64,000 bases of DNA from Athripsodes cinereus (GCA_947579605.1 OX388307.1:16283237-16347236); one strand, 5' to 3'; positions 24,441 through 36,275 are shown, counted from the first letter of the stretch. Translations and numbers: made by a program. Notes: generated by a model from the sequence alone, not told the origin.

Positions 24441-25889
24441 TCACGGAACATTTGAAACTATCCCTCTTGTAAAGATTATGAGAAATAAAATTTAAAAAAT
24501 TAGTAAGAATCATCTTTATCTTCATTGAAATAAAACAATCAATAAAATCATTTCATGTCTGAATATTGCCTGTTAATAGGTAATTAGTCTTTGTTAAACT
24601 TTGATTGATAAATCAAATTTACAAAATGGATAAGTTAAAAAACGTAAAATTTGTTGATACAATCTATGCTATTGATACTCGCGAAGTTGAAAATATTTTA
24701 ATATAAAATATCAATTTTCTTGTGAAATATAATATAATACCTAATAATGAATACTCGTACATTTTAAGACTTCTCAATACAAAATAGTCAATACAGCCAA
24801 CAAACTAATAAAAAATTTCATTCAATATTATAGAACAATATTTAAAATTTAATTAAATAGATGTATTAAATATTGTTAAACTTCTCAGGTACAAAAAATG
24901 TATTTTACAATTATTTTTACAAAAGATAGGTATATTTATTTTGTAGTTACATATTAACTGAAAAGGAAATTCGCACAAATGATTTGTTTTACTACTTTGT
25001 ATTTTTTTTACATAAATCAATATGGAGTTTTACAAAGTTACGCCAACTTAATCAACAACAATTTGCTATATTTTAGCTACACTAATGTTTTGTAGTTAGT
25101 TTTTTGTAAGGATATCTCTTGTTTCTGGGAAACGTATGCACGAAAAACAATGTAATATAAAGGGATAAATAACAAATATATTACAAATAAAATGTAAAAA
25201 AAGATAAAGTTCCCGCATTGCTAATGTAATATTAATGTCAAAAAATAACAAGACAGCCAATCTAAACGCTGATCAGGAAATGTTCTACAAATACTTGTAC
25301 AGGAAGTTCAATAGCTTTTAAAACTTACGTGCTTTACTCCAGGAATTTGACTCCACAGATATTTTCAAACCAGCAGAAAATACTATTGTTTTTCAATGTT
25401 GTCGGATCATCATGCTCGGGTCTACCCACGCTATTTGCTAAGGTTGATTTACCTATCTCTGTTTATAAACTAACAAACTACTTATTTACATTAATTTGAA
25501 ATGAAAATTGTTAGGATTATCTGTAACATCCTTCTCGATAAATCTCTGGCAATATGGGAATTCAGGTGAGATTACAAGAATCCTATTATCACGAAAAAAA
25601 GTTCCGTTTGAACAACATTATCCTATAAAGAGATTTACATTTTTCTACGTAGGCAGGGATTTACAAAATTGTTTATAAAAGGGTGCGCATAAAGAAATAT
25701 TTTTAAAAACCTTGTTTTTAGAATGAGATAAACAAAAAAACGGGCTTGTTTAAAGAAAACATCGTCTTTATGTATTCAACAAAACACCAATATAAGTACC
25801 TAAATATTTATTTATGTTTAGTTTTTATAATAGCTTATTAATATTTGTATTATATGTATCAGGCTTTAATCATAGGTATAAACACTATA
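24441..25889. other. AT-rich spacer, no gene seen
   Basis: No recognised feature. Confidence 0.5.
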
Positions 25890-25972
25890 TTTTAGGATGC
25901 GCCCTTGAAGTGAATATATTGCACAAAACGGCGCACTATAAATTGTCTAGTTATTATTATTATTATTAAATC
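25890..25972 (+). mobile_element. CR1-type family A 3' tail
   Basis: The stretch GGATGCGCCCTTGAAGTG, then AAACGGCGCACTATAAATTG, ends in TTATTATTATTATTATTA. It matches the 3' untranslated tail of the CR1-type copies at 16.7 and 28.7 kb. No coding part is left, so this is an extreme 5' truncation or a relic. Confidence 0.65.
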
Positions 25973-27627
25973 TGTGAAAAAATTTATTTTACTAAGAACT
26001 GGTATTATTTTGGGTGCAGTGTACTGAATCAATAATTAGACTCGAAGACTTTGATATAAAAAAGGTTCACGCAATCATCTCGAGAGAGCAGGCTTGACTC
26101 GTAAGATGCGATTTCGGTATCGGTTTAGTTAATAATGTTTAAATAATGTTTAAATTTGTTTGTAATTGAATTAAGCCTCTTAATAAGTCGAGTGACGGTG
26201 GATCTTCGTCTAAATCAATATAAGTATTAAATGAAGACTCCCATCGGAATGCACATCCCAACTAACTACCCTTGACACGGGTAAAATGTTTGCTTACCTC
26301 CATCTCCCTAGGCACCTAAATACCTGTAAAATACTGAAATATTTTCAAAGCTGCTTGTTTTCTTTTTAATAATCTCTCTCTTGTTTTTCACGGTAAATAT
26401 TTTCTTTTGAAACAAATAGAATAGGGATTTGAGGGAACGCAGAACGCGATTCAATTTTTATTTAGAAATAGGGAGTTAATAGCATATTGGGATATTCTCT
26501 TTTCATTCAATCAACTTGTTTAATATTCACCGATACTTTACAATCAGAAAATAACCTTTACCAAGTGACTTAATCGGCTTAAAAGTTTCTCTTCTTCTGT
26601 TTTAATGCTTTTCCAAATACTTAAATCATGTTACAATACCTATTTTTGTTTAGGTGATACTCATTTTCGATGTTTAACACAAATAGCGTTTGTAATCATC
26701 TTTTTTTCTTGAAAGATGTTTCGTTCTTCTATTTATATTGTTAATCTCAATCCAATATATTTCAATTTGTTTAAAAATGTATACATACTAAGGATGTTCA
26801 TTATTTCGTGAGAAGTTCTTAATTTTACTTTATATTGAGTTGATCTCGATGAATACCATTTACTCTCTAAAATACACAATAGAATTTATCAAATGAGTAA
26901 ATCGCCACAGTGGTAGGTGACTTCTTAATATTAATATAATAGCTACATAGTATTATTACTCCAAGAAGCTGGTTAATATGGCACGGTACACAGTTTCCTC
27001 AGAATTTCTATGACGTCCATTATACGAAATGTGTTACACGAGAAACACAAGAACCGAGATAAATATCAAATGCCTCCGTTGACTTTGTTGTTATAAGCAA
27101 AGTATCACATAAGTAGATACTGTCTTATAATATCTTACAATAGAAAGGTCACGGGTCTCGACTTTTACTAAACGCTTCAATCTACAGCACAAAATGAATA
27201 CGAGGATTAAGAAGGTTCTACTATATAGGTACACGTTCTGAAAAGAAAATATAGTAGAAAATCCATTTGAAAGACTCTTTGAATGCCAAGCAGACACAGA
27301 GCAATACAAAATTTAAATGTTTATCAATCTATATAGTACCTACTATTTCACCTGAACATACAAATATAATACTTACTTACCAAACATTCGAATTGACCTA
27401 AAACAAACTTTACGATAGCATAAGAATGAGAACAAGCACACAAATTTAATTAAGTTACGTGGAAAACTAAATAAAGTGCTTTTATTTTAATTTCCAAGTA
27501 AGTAATTTACACAAAAAAAACATTTATTTTACATTTTGCTTCGTTTTGCTTTAAAAGTACTGACACATAATAAAGCAATTAGGTGCGAATTGTATAATCT
27601 ATATTATTACAATCTCAACACAAAAAC
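25973..27627. other. AT-rich spacer, no gene seen
   Basis: No recognised feature. The minus-strand frame at 27091-27309 shows no motif. Confidence 0.5.
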
Positions 27628-27841
27628 ATTCATACGATAATTATTTATAAGTAAAACATCAGGCTGGCGAAAGTTCTTTTCGTCAGCCTGATGATGAGAG
27701 CGGAAGCCCTTGAAAGCCGGCTCGCGTCCAATAAAAAGTCACTGTGGATATACTATAAATAAGTGTTGTATTTATAATTAATTTAACCTGAATATCCACC
27801 AAGTACCGTCGGTTGAAAATATCAACTTTATTCATACGATA
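27628..27841 (+). mobile_element. Short Penelope-like insertion with 12-bp TSD
   Basis: The insertion (27640-27829, 190 bp) lies between two exact copies of ATTCATACGATA (27628-27639 and 27830-27841). It starts with a partial inverted segment and continues with CTGATGATGAGAGCGGAAGC, then GAAAGCCGGCTCGCGTCC, AAAAAGTCAC and AAGTACCGTCGGTTGAAAAT, ending CAACTTT. The same sequence in the same order is found at 62.6 kb. Inverted-plus-direct terminal repeats, variable-length target duplications of around a dozen bases, and a hammerhead-like motif in the repeat fit the terminal part of a Penelope-like retroelement. There is no reverse transcriptase or GIY-YIG coding sequence, so the copy is non-autonomous or severely truncated. 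Confidence 0.75.
27676..27738 (+). ncRNA. Hammerhead-ribozyme-like motif
   Basis: Core blocks in order are CTGATGA (27688-27694), a stem GAGAGC/GCCCTT with GGAA loop, GAAA (27712-27715), palindromic GCCGGC, then TC with predicted cleavage after position 27723. An outer helix I can form between CTTTT (27676-27680) and AAAAG (27734-27738). Stem II has one mismatch and one unpaired T follows the CTGATGA block, so this copy may be weak. A competing hairpin with 16-bp arms (27657-27672 with 27678-27693) overlaps the core. Ribozyme activity is inferred, not shown. Confidence 0.5.
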
Positions 27842-27959
27842 TTTTATTAGAAATAATAAAAACCTGTTAGTTTTGATATCAGACCTTCACAGAGAATATT
27901 GCCTTTTAATTTCCAACTTCTTGTATAGGTATATAATAAATAGTATGGAGTAGGTAGGT

Positions 27960-28230
27960 ACTCGTATATTGGTGATTCGCCCGCACCAGGCATGCCCCCG
28001 CCAGCCGGTTCAATTCCCAACATATTCCCATGCGACACAATTAATTTTAACGAGCCGCAACGTGAATCCCATATTTTTATTGCTCGGTGTAGAGTATCTG
28101 GATATCCATAAAAAAGTGGCGAAAATTCTTTTACGGGGTTAATATTACATGTATGTATGTACCTATGTTACTGTGAAACTCTTATGTGTATAAAAATCTA
28201 TATTTAAGTTATGTTGTGCGTAATTATTCG
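27960..28230 (+). repeat. Possible degenerate tRNA-derived SINE
   Basis: A GC-rich head (GCCCGCACCAGGCATGCCCC) is followed by GGTTCAATTCCC, which differs by one base from a pol III B box. Next come CATGCGACACAATT and TTGCTCGGTGTAGAGTATCT, an order reminiscent of arthropod tRNA-derived SINEs. The A box is not clear and no tail or target duplication was identified. The alternative, a minus-strand coding exon in the frame at 27847-28038, is less likely because its good composition is confined to the GC-rich head. Confidence 0.3.
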
Positions 28231-28487
28231 CAAATAGCAACTAAGGAGGGATATACGTATTAGTTATAATATGTAGCTTTTATGCTAATTACGCAATAAA
28301 ATATAGGTACATAAATATAGTGGAAATATTACATTGTGTAATTTTTAGAAATGGCGCTGCCGTGATACGTCGACCTATCGCGCGAATATGTATTTTGTAA
28401 TTAACAAAAAATATATTAAATTAGAAAATAGCACCTCCGGGACAAACTCGAAAAAAAATTATTATACTGAAATGTAAAATCAATTTT

Positions 28488-28560
28488 TTACTTTTCGCCA
28501 GCCTGATTATGAGAGCGGAAGATCTTGAAAGCCGGCTCGCGTCCTTCTCCATGCCAATAA
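28488..28560 (+). mobile_element. Partial Penelope-like terminal repeat
   Basis: ACTTTTCGCCAGCCTGATTA, then GAGAGCGGAAGATCTTGAAA and GCCGGCTCGCGTCC, is nearly the same as the 62.7-kb hammerhead-like segment. It has CTGATTA in place of CTGATGA and a changed stem II. The match ends soon after CGTCC and no target duplication was seen. It lies about 45 bp before a CR1-type 3' end. Confidence 0.65.
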
Positions 28561-28604
28561 AAAACAAAACGTTAAGAAAAGCTGGCATGCCTCATTGTTG
28601 AACT

Positions 28605-28745
28605 GTAGACCTGAGAGAGAATCAGTCCATCACTACATTAAGGACCAAGTTGAAAACGCTACTGTTCAAGAGAAGTCACGGTAGCCTTGAGATGGTCACG
28701 GATCATTAAACGGCGCCACATATAAATTATCCAATCATTATTTTT
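28605..28745 (+). mobile_element. CR1-type family A 3' end, second copy
   Basis: The frame 28605-28709 reads VDLRENQSITTLRTKLKTLL, then FKRSHGSLEMVTDH and TAA. It is collinear with the C-terminus at 16.6 kb. The tail has CGGCGCCACATATAAATTATCC. Only 34 codons remain, so it is an extreme 5' truncation. A further possible upstream piece near 28,580 is out of frame. Confidence 0.8.
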
Positions 28746-29954
28746 GAATTGTAGATGTTGTTTATACGTTATTTTAATTGTCTTATAGTAGTACTCATAA
28801 TAGTATTTATTTATGAGAGCAAACTCATATTACAAGTATTCAAATATAAAATCGCGTAGATATATCATTTAATTTTAATCTTTACACCAAAGGCTTCTTT
28901 ACACATGATTATATAAAAGCTGCTTTTAGACGCTTTGCGTGTGATAATATCATAAACATAAAATGACAAATGATCATATCCCGGGTCTCTAAGTAATTTA
29001 GGCTTAAGAGTGTAGAACACCCAAACGACTATTTTGGCAATCTTCCAGAAGGTGCTCTCAAGTCTCAACCAATATCGCAACAAGATAAATTCAACATTCA
29101 ATGTTTATTTTGGTTTGGTATCCGTTGTTTCTATTCTTTCTTTTATTAAATGGTTATTACAGCCATTCAAGTAGCGCCTAACATCCTGCCTAAACATTAT
29201 TATTGTTATCTATGCAACTAAGACACGAAATACTCCATTCCTGATAATATGCCAAAGTATCAAAATAAAAGATAAAACATACGTTAGTTATAATAGTAAT
29301 TGAATTTAATTTAGTAATTGAATAAAATGACTTAAAACTTGAAGTCCCCGATTAAGAATAAGTCTCCCAGTCTATAAGTTTTTAAGTGTTCTCAGAAAGA
29401 CAGATTTTTCTTAAATACCCTGTAGCGTAACAGGGTCTCAGATATTTTTCTTTCATGTCAGAAATACTAACAGTTGTCAACACTGAACAAGTTGGAAGGG
29501 GGATTTTTTTATTGTTGCGGGAAATAGTCACAAAACGTCAAAAAGTATGCAGTGGGATACACGAGAGTTTTTTTTCTATTCATTATTCATTTCGATTCTA
29601 CGATAGGTAGAAGACCATCTGGTCTCTATATTTTAACCAGAGCTGGTTTTTAGTTAAAACATGTGATTTTTCAACTTTACGTTGATTATTTTATTGTATA
29701 ATATGTATTTGTGTAAAATTATGGCCAACAAAGTTTTATTTATTTATTTATTATTGTGGTGTATCAGTGATAGAAACTCAATTAAGGTGAACATATATTT
29801 TCAAACTCATTTTACACACTCTTGAGAATGTTTATCCAAGGTCCCTGAGATTACAGTTGACTGGCCGAGCATAAAGAAACCCTATCATTCCATATAATAG
29901 ATTTAGTACCTATCTTCAATTCAGCGTTGAAGTATGCCATCCATCAGATATCTC
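28746..29954. other. AT-rich spacer, no gene seen
   Basis: The minus-strand frame at 28865-29101 has no recognised motif. No RNA gene or repeat boundary was found. Confidence 0.5.
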
Positions 29955-29957
29955 TTA

Positions 29958-30020
29958 TTGGTACGGACAGGATAATTTGCATGTTTATTACATACAGTTA
30001 GTCTGTTACACTCCATATGA
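29958..30020 (-). repeat. Weak fragment of dispersed family 1
   Basis: On the plus strand TGCATGTTTATTACATACAG, then TTAGTCTGTTACACTCCATA, parallels the minus-oriented family-1 copy at 45.8 kb (CTGCATGTTTATTATATGCA, then GTTGGTCTGCTGGCTACTCC). Only about 60 bp are comparable, with many differences. Confidence 0.35.
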
Positions 30021-30079
30021 AATATGTCGAAATATAGGTATATGTATACTTAATCCTCTTTTTTCAAACTTTTGTTTTA

Positions 30080-30345
30080 TTTAACTGGATTTTTACACCT
30101 GCCTGAGAGAAGATATAACGAATATTATTCAACAGACACCTCATTTGCACACCCAACAGATTGAACAAACTTCTTTGAGTAGGATACATCAAAGGTGCTA
30201 CGATGCTTACGAATCGGATTAGGTTGGTTTAAAAGTACTTTATTCATGATACGTTTACCAATCTCACCAATTCCTGTTTCAAACCACTATGTTCAACGTC
30301 TATTAAATGCACATTTCAACTAAAAGCAACGACTGTATGATATTG
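30080..30345 (+). repeat. Dispersed repeat family 2, copy at 30.1 kb
   Basis: It shares with 51,529-51,780 the ordered blocks CTGGATTTTTACACCTGC, CAACAGACACC, GATGCTTACGAATCGG, TTCACCAATCCCACCAATTC-like, and CCTGTTTCAAAC. The repeat is non-coding and of unknown class. This copy has an extra segment (TTGCACACCCAACAGATTGA) also seen at 1.9 kb but not at 51.5 kb, so the family has subtypes. Confidence 0.7.
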
Positions 30346-32462
30346 ATAAACTATCAATAAATCTGTATATTCTTGATGAAAATAAACAGTATCATTTAAA
30401 AATATCATTTCAATATTTTTTGTTAAAAATACAGCGGTTTTGTAGGTTTTTAGCGGGTTTTTTTCATATTCACTAATGATAATGAAAGTATAAATCGTTT
30501 GCCATTGTGAAATTATGTTGACGTTACTGAAAATATAAAATAGGTATATCAAAAAACGATGAATACTGTATACAATATGGTATATTTGTCATTGCAATGA
30601 ATTGTGAGATAGGTTCTAAAATTCAAATATAATATTTACGGGAACATTTACTTAGTGATATTTTAAAGCGAAAATTTTCAAACAATAACTCGATTTGTGG
30701 AAAATATTCTCAGCAGGTCTGCGGTATCTCATATTACTTACAAAATGAAATTGTGAAAATTCATACATATTTCATTTTTAATACGAAATAAAACTGTGTC
30801 TCCGTGTTTTCAGGAAAGGTGGTGTCAGACAATCGAGAAAGTGAATTCAAATTTGCAGAGGTATTCAATAAAAATAATGTTGTGCTATTATCAACACTTC
30901 CCTATAACATGTCAATATAGTGACGTTTGATTCTCCAGTCAAAATATTCAATGAAGCGTGAATATCCGCAGCAGAACTAGGTTTATACCAATTATGTATG
31001 GAACATGTCATATAAATGGAAACTCGAATTAGTGTTATGTTATGTTAAATGAGTACATTGAGAAGGTAGATAGGCTTTACATACACACTGCACAATGTTT
31101 AGCGTAAAATTTCCATCATCGAGATGGTTTAATGTGTACAAATATCTAACAATGACAAATAAGTCGATATTTATTTGATCACAATAGAACGAATGTAGGT
31201 GTACAAATGGGTAACAAATTATAACATAATATAAATATAATTATTTCATTTAAGTTTGATTTCAATAAAACATGTGCGAAATTTTAATTCAAGAGATTTA
31301 TTTACTTGTATGCATACGAATTACGCCTTTGATACATTATGATAATACATTACATAAACTTACACCGCATTGCTAACTAAGGATAGCCTTAATCGCAAGT
31401 TTAGATACAAATTCTATGGACGAGTACAAATCCCAACATTCTCATTCTCCTGCTAGTGATGTCCTCTATGTATATGCGGAAAGAATGTTAATTTTTAAAG
31501 TTAAATGATGATCAAAGGTAATCCTCAAGTCTCGTATAGCATTAACGCTTTCTTGTACATTGTCCAACAATATATAATAACATTTTAATAGATTCTTTCA
31601 TTTGTGAATGTAATATACCTGCCTGACACTTTTCAACATTTAAGAACAGCTTGATACATAAAATAATATGCATCCTTTGTTCAATTACCACCGAAAACCT
31701 TAATTTTGCTGTAACTTTTATCAAAGCCCAGCTGAAGAGAATTCCCTTTATTAAACCCATTTGAAAGGGATAAATTATATGTTATCCTGATTTAAGAGAT
31801 ATTTCTTCTGTCATTCTATCGATTACCGATGTAATCTTATAAAGGGGATATAAAATATAAGAGCAATAGTGTATCCTGTCTAGTACACGAAGTGTGTCAA
31901 AGCAGCATGATAGCAATAGGAAGTAATACATATTTATATTCTACACAAGTATGCATACATATGCATGTACTTGTATATGAAGATGTTATTATTATCAGGA
32001 ATTGTTGTTACCGTCAAAATGGAAACTTGTTTCGAGTAACTTGAGCATCTGTATGTGATGTCCTCGGGCTAAATAAGCTCTCATGTCAAATAGACATAAT
32101 TATAGTACACAAGGAATAATGAGAACCAAATACAGAATATATTGTCATAAAACTATATGTTCAGTACTAAGTAAAAATAATGTTATCTTCTTTGCAAGTT
32201 AATATTTAAAAAAAAAAAACTAATGATAACTTCTCGATCTTATCTGACAGAGACTTCAAACCATGTGACTATAATATCTTCAAATAGGCCTTAAGGTTGA
32301 TAATTTTCAGATGTATTCAAATTCAGACTCGTACTACCAGAGTCGCAAAATAATCACAACGCGAAGGTACCTAGTATTTAATAAAAACTATAATTTAATA
32401 GACCAAATAAATTTTAAATTCATTATTGTAATTCATCTAGTAAAACATTTATTTGTTGGCTT
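30346..32462. other. AT-rich spacer, no gene seen
   Basis: No recognised feature. Open frames at 30316-30552 and 31542-31760 on the minus strand are unsupported. Confidence 0.5.
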
Positions 32463-32582
32463 CGATACATTCGACAGTGGACCGGTGTCAGAACCGTGGA
32501 GGAGCTGTTTCGCGCCGCCCAGGACAGGGAAGCTTTCTCTCAAATGGTCGTCAACGTCGGGGGGACCCGGCAAGACACATGA
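32463..32582 (+). pseudogene. LINE C-terminal fragment (WTG...DREAF type)
   Basis: In this frame one reads RQWTGVRTVEELFRAAQDRE, then AFSQMVVNVGGTRQDT and a TGA stop. The pattern WTGxRTVEELFRAAxDREAFxxMxANV is the extreme C-terminus of an insect non-LTR retrotransposon polyprotein. The reading frame is intact over 39 codons. Base composition is about even, against the AT-rich surroundings. Upstream sequence is unrelated AT-rich DNA, so the copy is 5'-truncated to its last few dozen codons. Confidence 0.75.
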
Positions 32583-33233
32583 AGAAGTAGAAGATAGTCA
32601 TAAATTTCTTACAGAATGCTTCAAAGTTTTTTGTTTATACCATACTTAAAGTGCCTATTTTATTAAATGTTCTTAGATCGTAGGAACATTCCAAAATACG
32701 AGTATGCGCACTCCTCGCATGATTGAAAACAAGTATTGTATACATAAATGTAATTATTCAATTACATCACTTACAAACAATAAAATAATAATACAAATAT
32801 TAATAACGAGTATTGAAACATCTCCTGATATTATTCTGCAATATTGATTATCCAAATGAATCAATTTATTGATGAAATGATATTCTTAAATATCAAATTA
32901 ACTTTATTATACGTGAAATCATATTTTCCTTCGTAATAAGCTTTTGTTTTATTTCAATTTAATTACAATATTGGTTAAGAATGTTTTTTTATTGAATAAA
33001 GTTGGTAAGGGCTGTATTCTCATAATGTATATTTAAAAATAATGAGGTCCCCATAAATATAAAGAAAAATCAGTATAATTTGTGTGTCTTGCCAGTGATT
33101 ACATAATATGGAATTGCAAATTCAAAGCTTGTTATAAAAGCTCGGCATTAATGAAACATAGTAAGTCAAATCATTCAACAAAATAACAAAAGGTATCGAT
33201 GTCTTTTGTTAAGTCTCCAAGCTGAAATTGTAA
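32583..33233. other. AT-rich spacer, no gene seen
   Basis: No recognised feature. Confidence 0.5.
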
Positions 33234-33371
33234 TGGGCTGGTCTATGCCGCTGGTAGGTGACATTCTAGAATTCTTTAATGGAGACCGTGGGAGACAGAT
33301 GAAGTAAGAGAAAGCCTCAAAAAAGTTGAGTTGATTGAAAGAGTTTTGCAGAGGCCTATATTCAGCAGTGA
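33234..33371 (+). pseudogene. Decayed LINE RT C-terminus
   Basis: The start reads WAGLCRW (typical WAGHICRM) and later NSLMETVGDR in the same frame after stops. The end (33345-33371) reads FAEAYIQQ and a TGA, matching the common ending GEAYVQQW. Stops and one frame change make it a relic. It belongs to the general endonuclease-RT type and not to the CR1 family nearby. Confidence 0.55.
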
Positions 33372-35897
33372 AGAAAATAAGGCTAGCATTTAGTAGTAAG
33401 TTAATGTTTCTTAATATGAGTATGTGAATGTAGCATTATTGTTTTTAATTAGTGAAAGTGTGTGAAATATAGAGAATAAAATAAATATAAAAAAAAACAC
33501 TAAAATTTATCTATTTTATTTGCATGAAGCGAACCTTTAACTTTGAAGTTTTGCTGGTTCTCGTTCATTTAATGATCACCGTATTGCATAATTAGACTCA
33601 TTGAGTTCTAAAGTAAGTTTTGTTGTGTTTATTTATGAGACTAGAATCATCCATTATTCATTATTTAGACAAAACAAATTAATTATCGGAATGGTCTTGT
33701 ATGGTGGCGCGTTGAACTTTTACTTTCATTCGACATTCTTTGCGTCCAAAGTTGATTGGTTTCTTGACGTACGATTTATAATCCTCTTAAGTTTTTGATA
33801 AAGCCATAAATCTTTCAGACTTTGGAAGCATGCCAATAAAATAATATAACTATAGCATAACACCATCTGAAAGTTATGATTAATTTTATTATATTCATTA
33901 ATTCATTAAGTTATCATTATCATACTTCATACCGCTACAGTATAATTGAGTTACCTAACTACCCTTGAGCTCTATTGTAATATTTAACAAATTTTGTATT
34001 ATGTGGTTGTTGGAGGCTTTCTAGATTTACACTATATGTAAATATGTTCCTTTTTACTATCTTCATCAGTCTGTTATATTCTTCACCTTCAATTTGTGAA
34101 TTTGGAAACTAGTTCTTCTATTTAAATTAGAGAATAACTGCAGATAAGCTTCATCTCTCAATAACTTTCCATAGAAAAAAGTATCTGTCACTGGACTATA
34201 GTCGAGTCCAATGTCTGCAAAAGCGCTTTCCTTCAGGTTATTAAGTACGTTGCATAAATAGACAAATTGACAACCCAAATCACAAGAAAAAAATTGTTAC
34301 GGTTTCAACATATCGCCAGAAGTATTCTGTAGTAAATTATTTTTAATACTTTGAAAAACAATAATACGTACAATTATTCCACTTGTTTTTAGATATGGCA
34401 TGATGGTATAGATAGAAAAATGAATTTAAACAAAACAAAATTAAGAAGCTATACATCGAAAATAACGTAGATACTAAAAGAGAAAATATTCATAAAATGT
34501 TTCCAATAAAGCGTTTTCATCAATTTATGATAATATGATTTAAATTTTATATCTCAATTTTAATTTTTTGATTAGATTGCTGCGGTAAATACATTTTACT
34601 GCTGAGTAAGTAAATATCAAATAATAATAATAATGATGATAATATAAAATAAATGAGATGATTCAAATTACAAAATGCCATAGGAAGGTATATCTAAGTA
34701 CAGTAAGTAGGTATAAACGAGGAGGGATTGGTGATCGTTATCTTAGACGGAAGGTGTTCATTCAAGCAAACCATGTGCCAATTCGTAATTCCTATCGGAG
34801 TACCTTATCCTTTTTACTTCCTCTTAATACAATTTATATTTTATTGGTACAATGTTTAATTGGGATCATTTGATTTGAAAATCCTTGTATTAATTTTCTG
34901 AAAGTTCATACCCTTTAAATATAACTGAGCCATATTAAAAGAATATTGAAATGATGCTGAAATATTATTTTTAACTTTTAACTGTCAATTTTACGTACAT
35001 CTAATAAATACCCACTTTAATTTTATCCTATTAAATATTTTACATAAAAATAAATGCATATTTGTGATTTTCGTATTTCTTTGTGGTTTTTGGTTATTTA
35101 AATGAACAGAAAACACTGATAGCAATAAATATTTAATTGTTTTACATTACAATAATATTATTAACAAATATTTCGTTTCAGTATAGATATTATTTTCTAT
35201 AGTTTTTATTTGTTGTAACTCACACAAATAAAATAAAAACAAATCCAATAAGTTGGATTTCAATTTTAATTAACGACTTTTGTTCAACTTAATCACGTTT
35301 TACTGGAAACCAAATCTGTAACAATGAACTTAAATAACATTTATTAGTAGATAAATATATAATAGAAGATTTCTGCTAGTACTGAAATATATTTGTACCA
35401 GTGTACCAGGTACCTACACGGTTTGGTTTTAATTTAAATATAATAGTTTGTTCTCCTCAAAGTTGTCTGATCATGAGAAACGTGATTACCTTCTAGTTGT
35501 CGATGTTGAGATGAGTCCCAGAGTGATAAATCTAATTAGTAAGGGTATCCAATTACCCTAAAGGCCTCAGAGGCTCACCCAGTATCGCCACGTAGGATCT
35601 ACATCTGCGCTGTAATACAATGGACGTTATCAGATGGTTAACAAATCGACTTGAAGCACTATGAATATAATACGCTTTATTCATTATCTAACGATTTATC
35701 TACTACACAGTCAATTTTCCTTACAATGAACCCTGTACAAGTAAGCTCAGCTTAATTTACTCAACTTTGTAAATAATTTTATTATAATTTCATATTTAAA
35801 TAATTTAATTTGTATATCTTTGTAATAGTCACTTCTACAGCTTAGTAGGTAACTGTTTGATGAAATTTCATGTCTATAAATATAATATAAACTTACA
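33372..35897. other. AT-rich spacer with one unexplained frame
   Basis: The minus-strand frame 34066-34278 contains a balanced stretch (LKESAFADIGLDYSPVTD, then LLRDEAYLQLFSNLNRR) but has a stop just upstream, no good splice acceptor and no family I recognise. A GC-richer patch at 35,480-35,640 (CCTCAGAGGCTCACCCAGTA) looks like a transposon relic but could not be assigned. The rest is plain AT-rich DNA. Confidence 0.4.
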
Positions 35898-36000
35898 TGA
35901 GTTTATTTATTCATTATTTATTTTATTTTATTTATTTATTTACGGCATAATTGCCTTTGATTACAAAATATTACAAGTATAAAGTGGACAATTTTACAAA
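35898..36000 (-). repeat. Probable LINE 3' tail, minus strand
   Basis: Minus-strand reading gives ATTTTGTAATCAAAGGCAAT, TATGCCGTAAATAAATAAAT and a further AAATA run. The same order is present at 21.05-21.11 kb. A conserved block followed by an AAATA tail is typical of non-LTR 3' ends. No coding part is recognised in this direction. Confidence 0.45.
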
Positions 36001-36181
36001 ATACAAAAACAATGAAAGCATAATGACTGCATTAATCTTGATAAAAATTAAATTAAATTATAAAATAAAAATTAAATTAAATTTGTAATTTAATGTATTA
36101 AATAAAACAAAATCATTGCAATCAAGCCACAGTGTAAATAAACCTACCAAAAAAATTAAATCATACCATTACAGTTATATC

Positions 36182-36275
36182 CACGAGTGGTAGCCAGCGG
36201 ACTAAACATCATGTAATTAACACATATTTGTGTTTTTTGTATCATAAAAAAAAGAAATTCAAGATGGGTGACAAA
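36182..36275 (+). repeat. Diverged copy of dispersed family 1
   Basis: CACGAGTGGTAGCCAGCGGA, then AAATTCAAGATGGGTGACAA, corresponds to the family-1 blocks CACAAGTGGGGTAGCCAGCA and TTCAGGATGGGTGGCAAA. The spacing is comparable, but the copy is old. Confidence 0.45.

Noticed and set aside
27657..27693. Hairpin as a stand-alone terminator or microRNA precursor
   Set aside because: It is produced by the inverted arm of the Penelope-like insertion and has no independent support.
27847..28038. Minus-strand frame with GIEPAGGGMPGAGESP, resembling a coding exon
   Set aside because: The Gly/Pro-rich part coincides exactly with a GC-rich patch that on the plus strand carries a near-perfect pol III B box. 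A SINE head explains it better.
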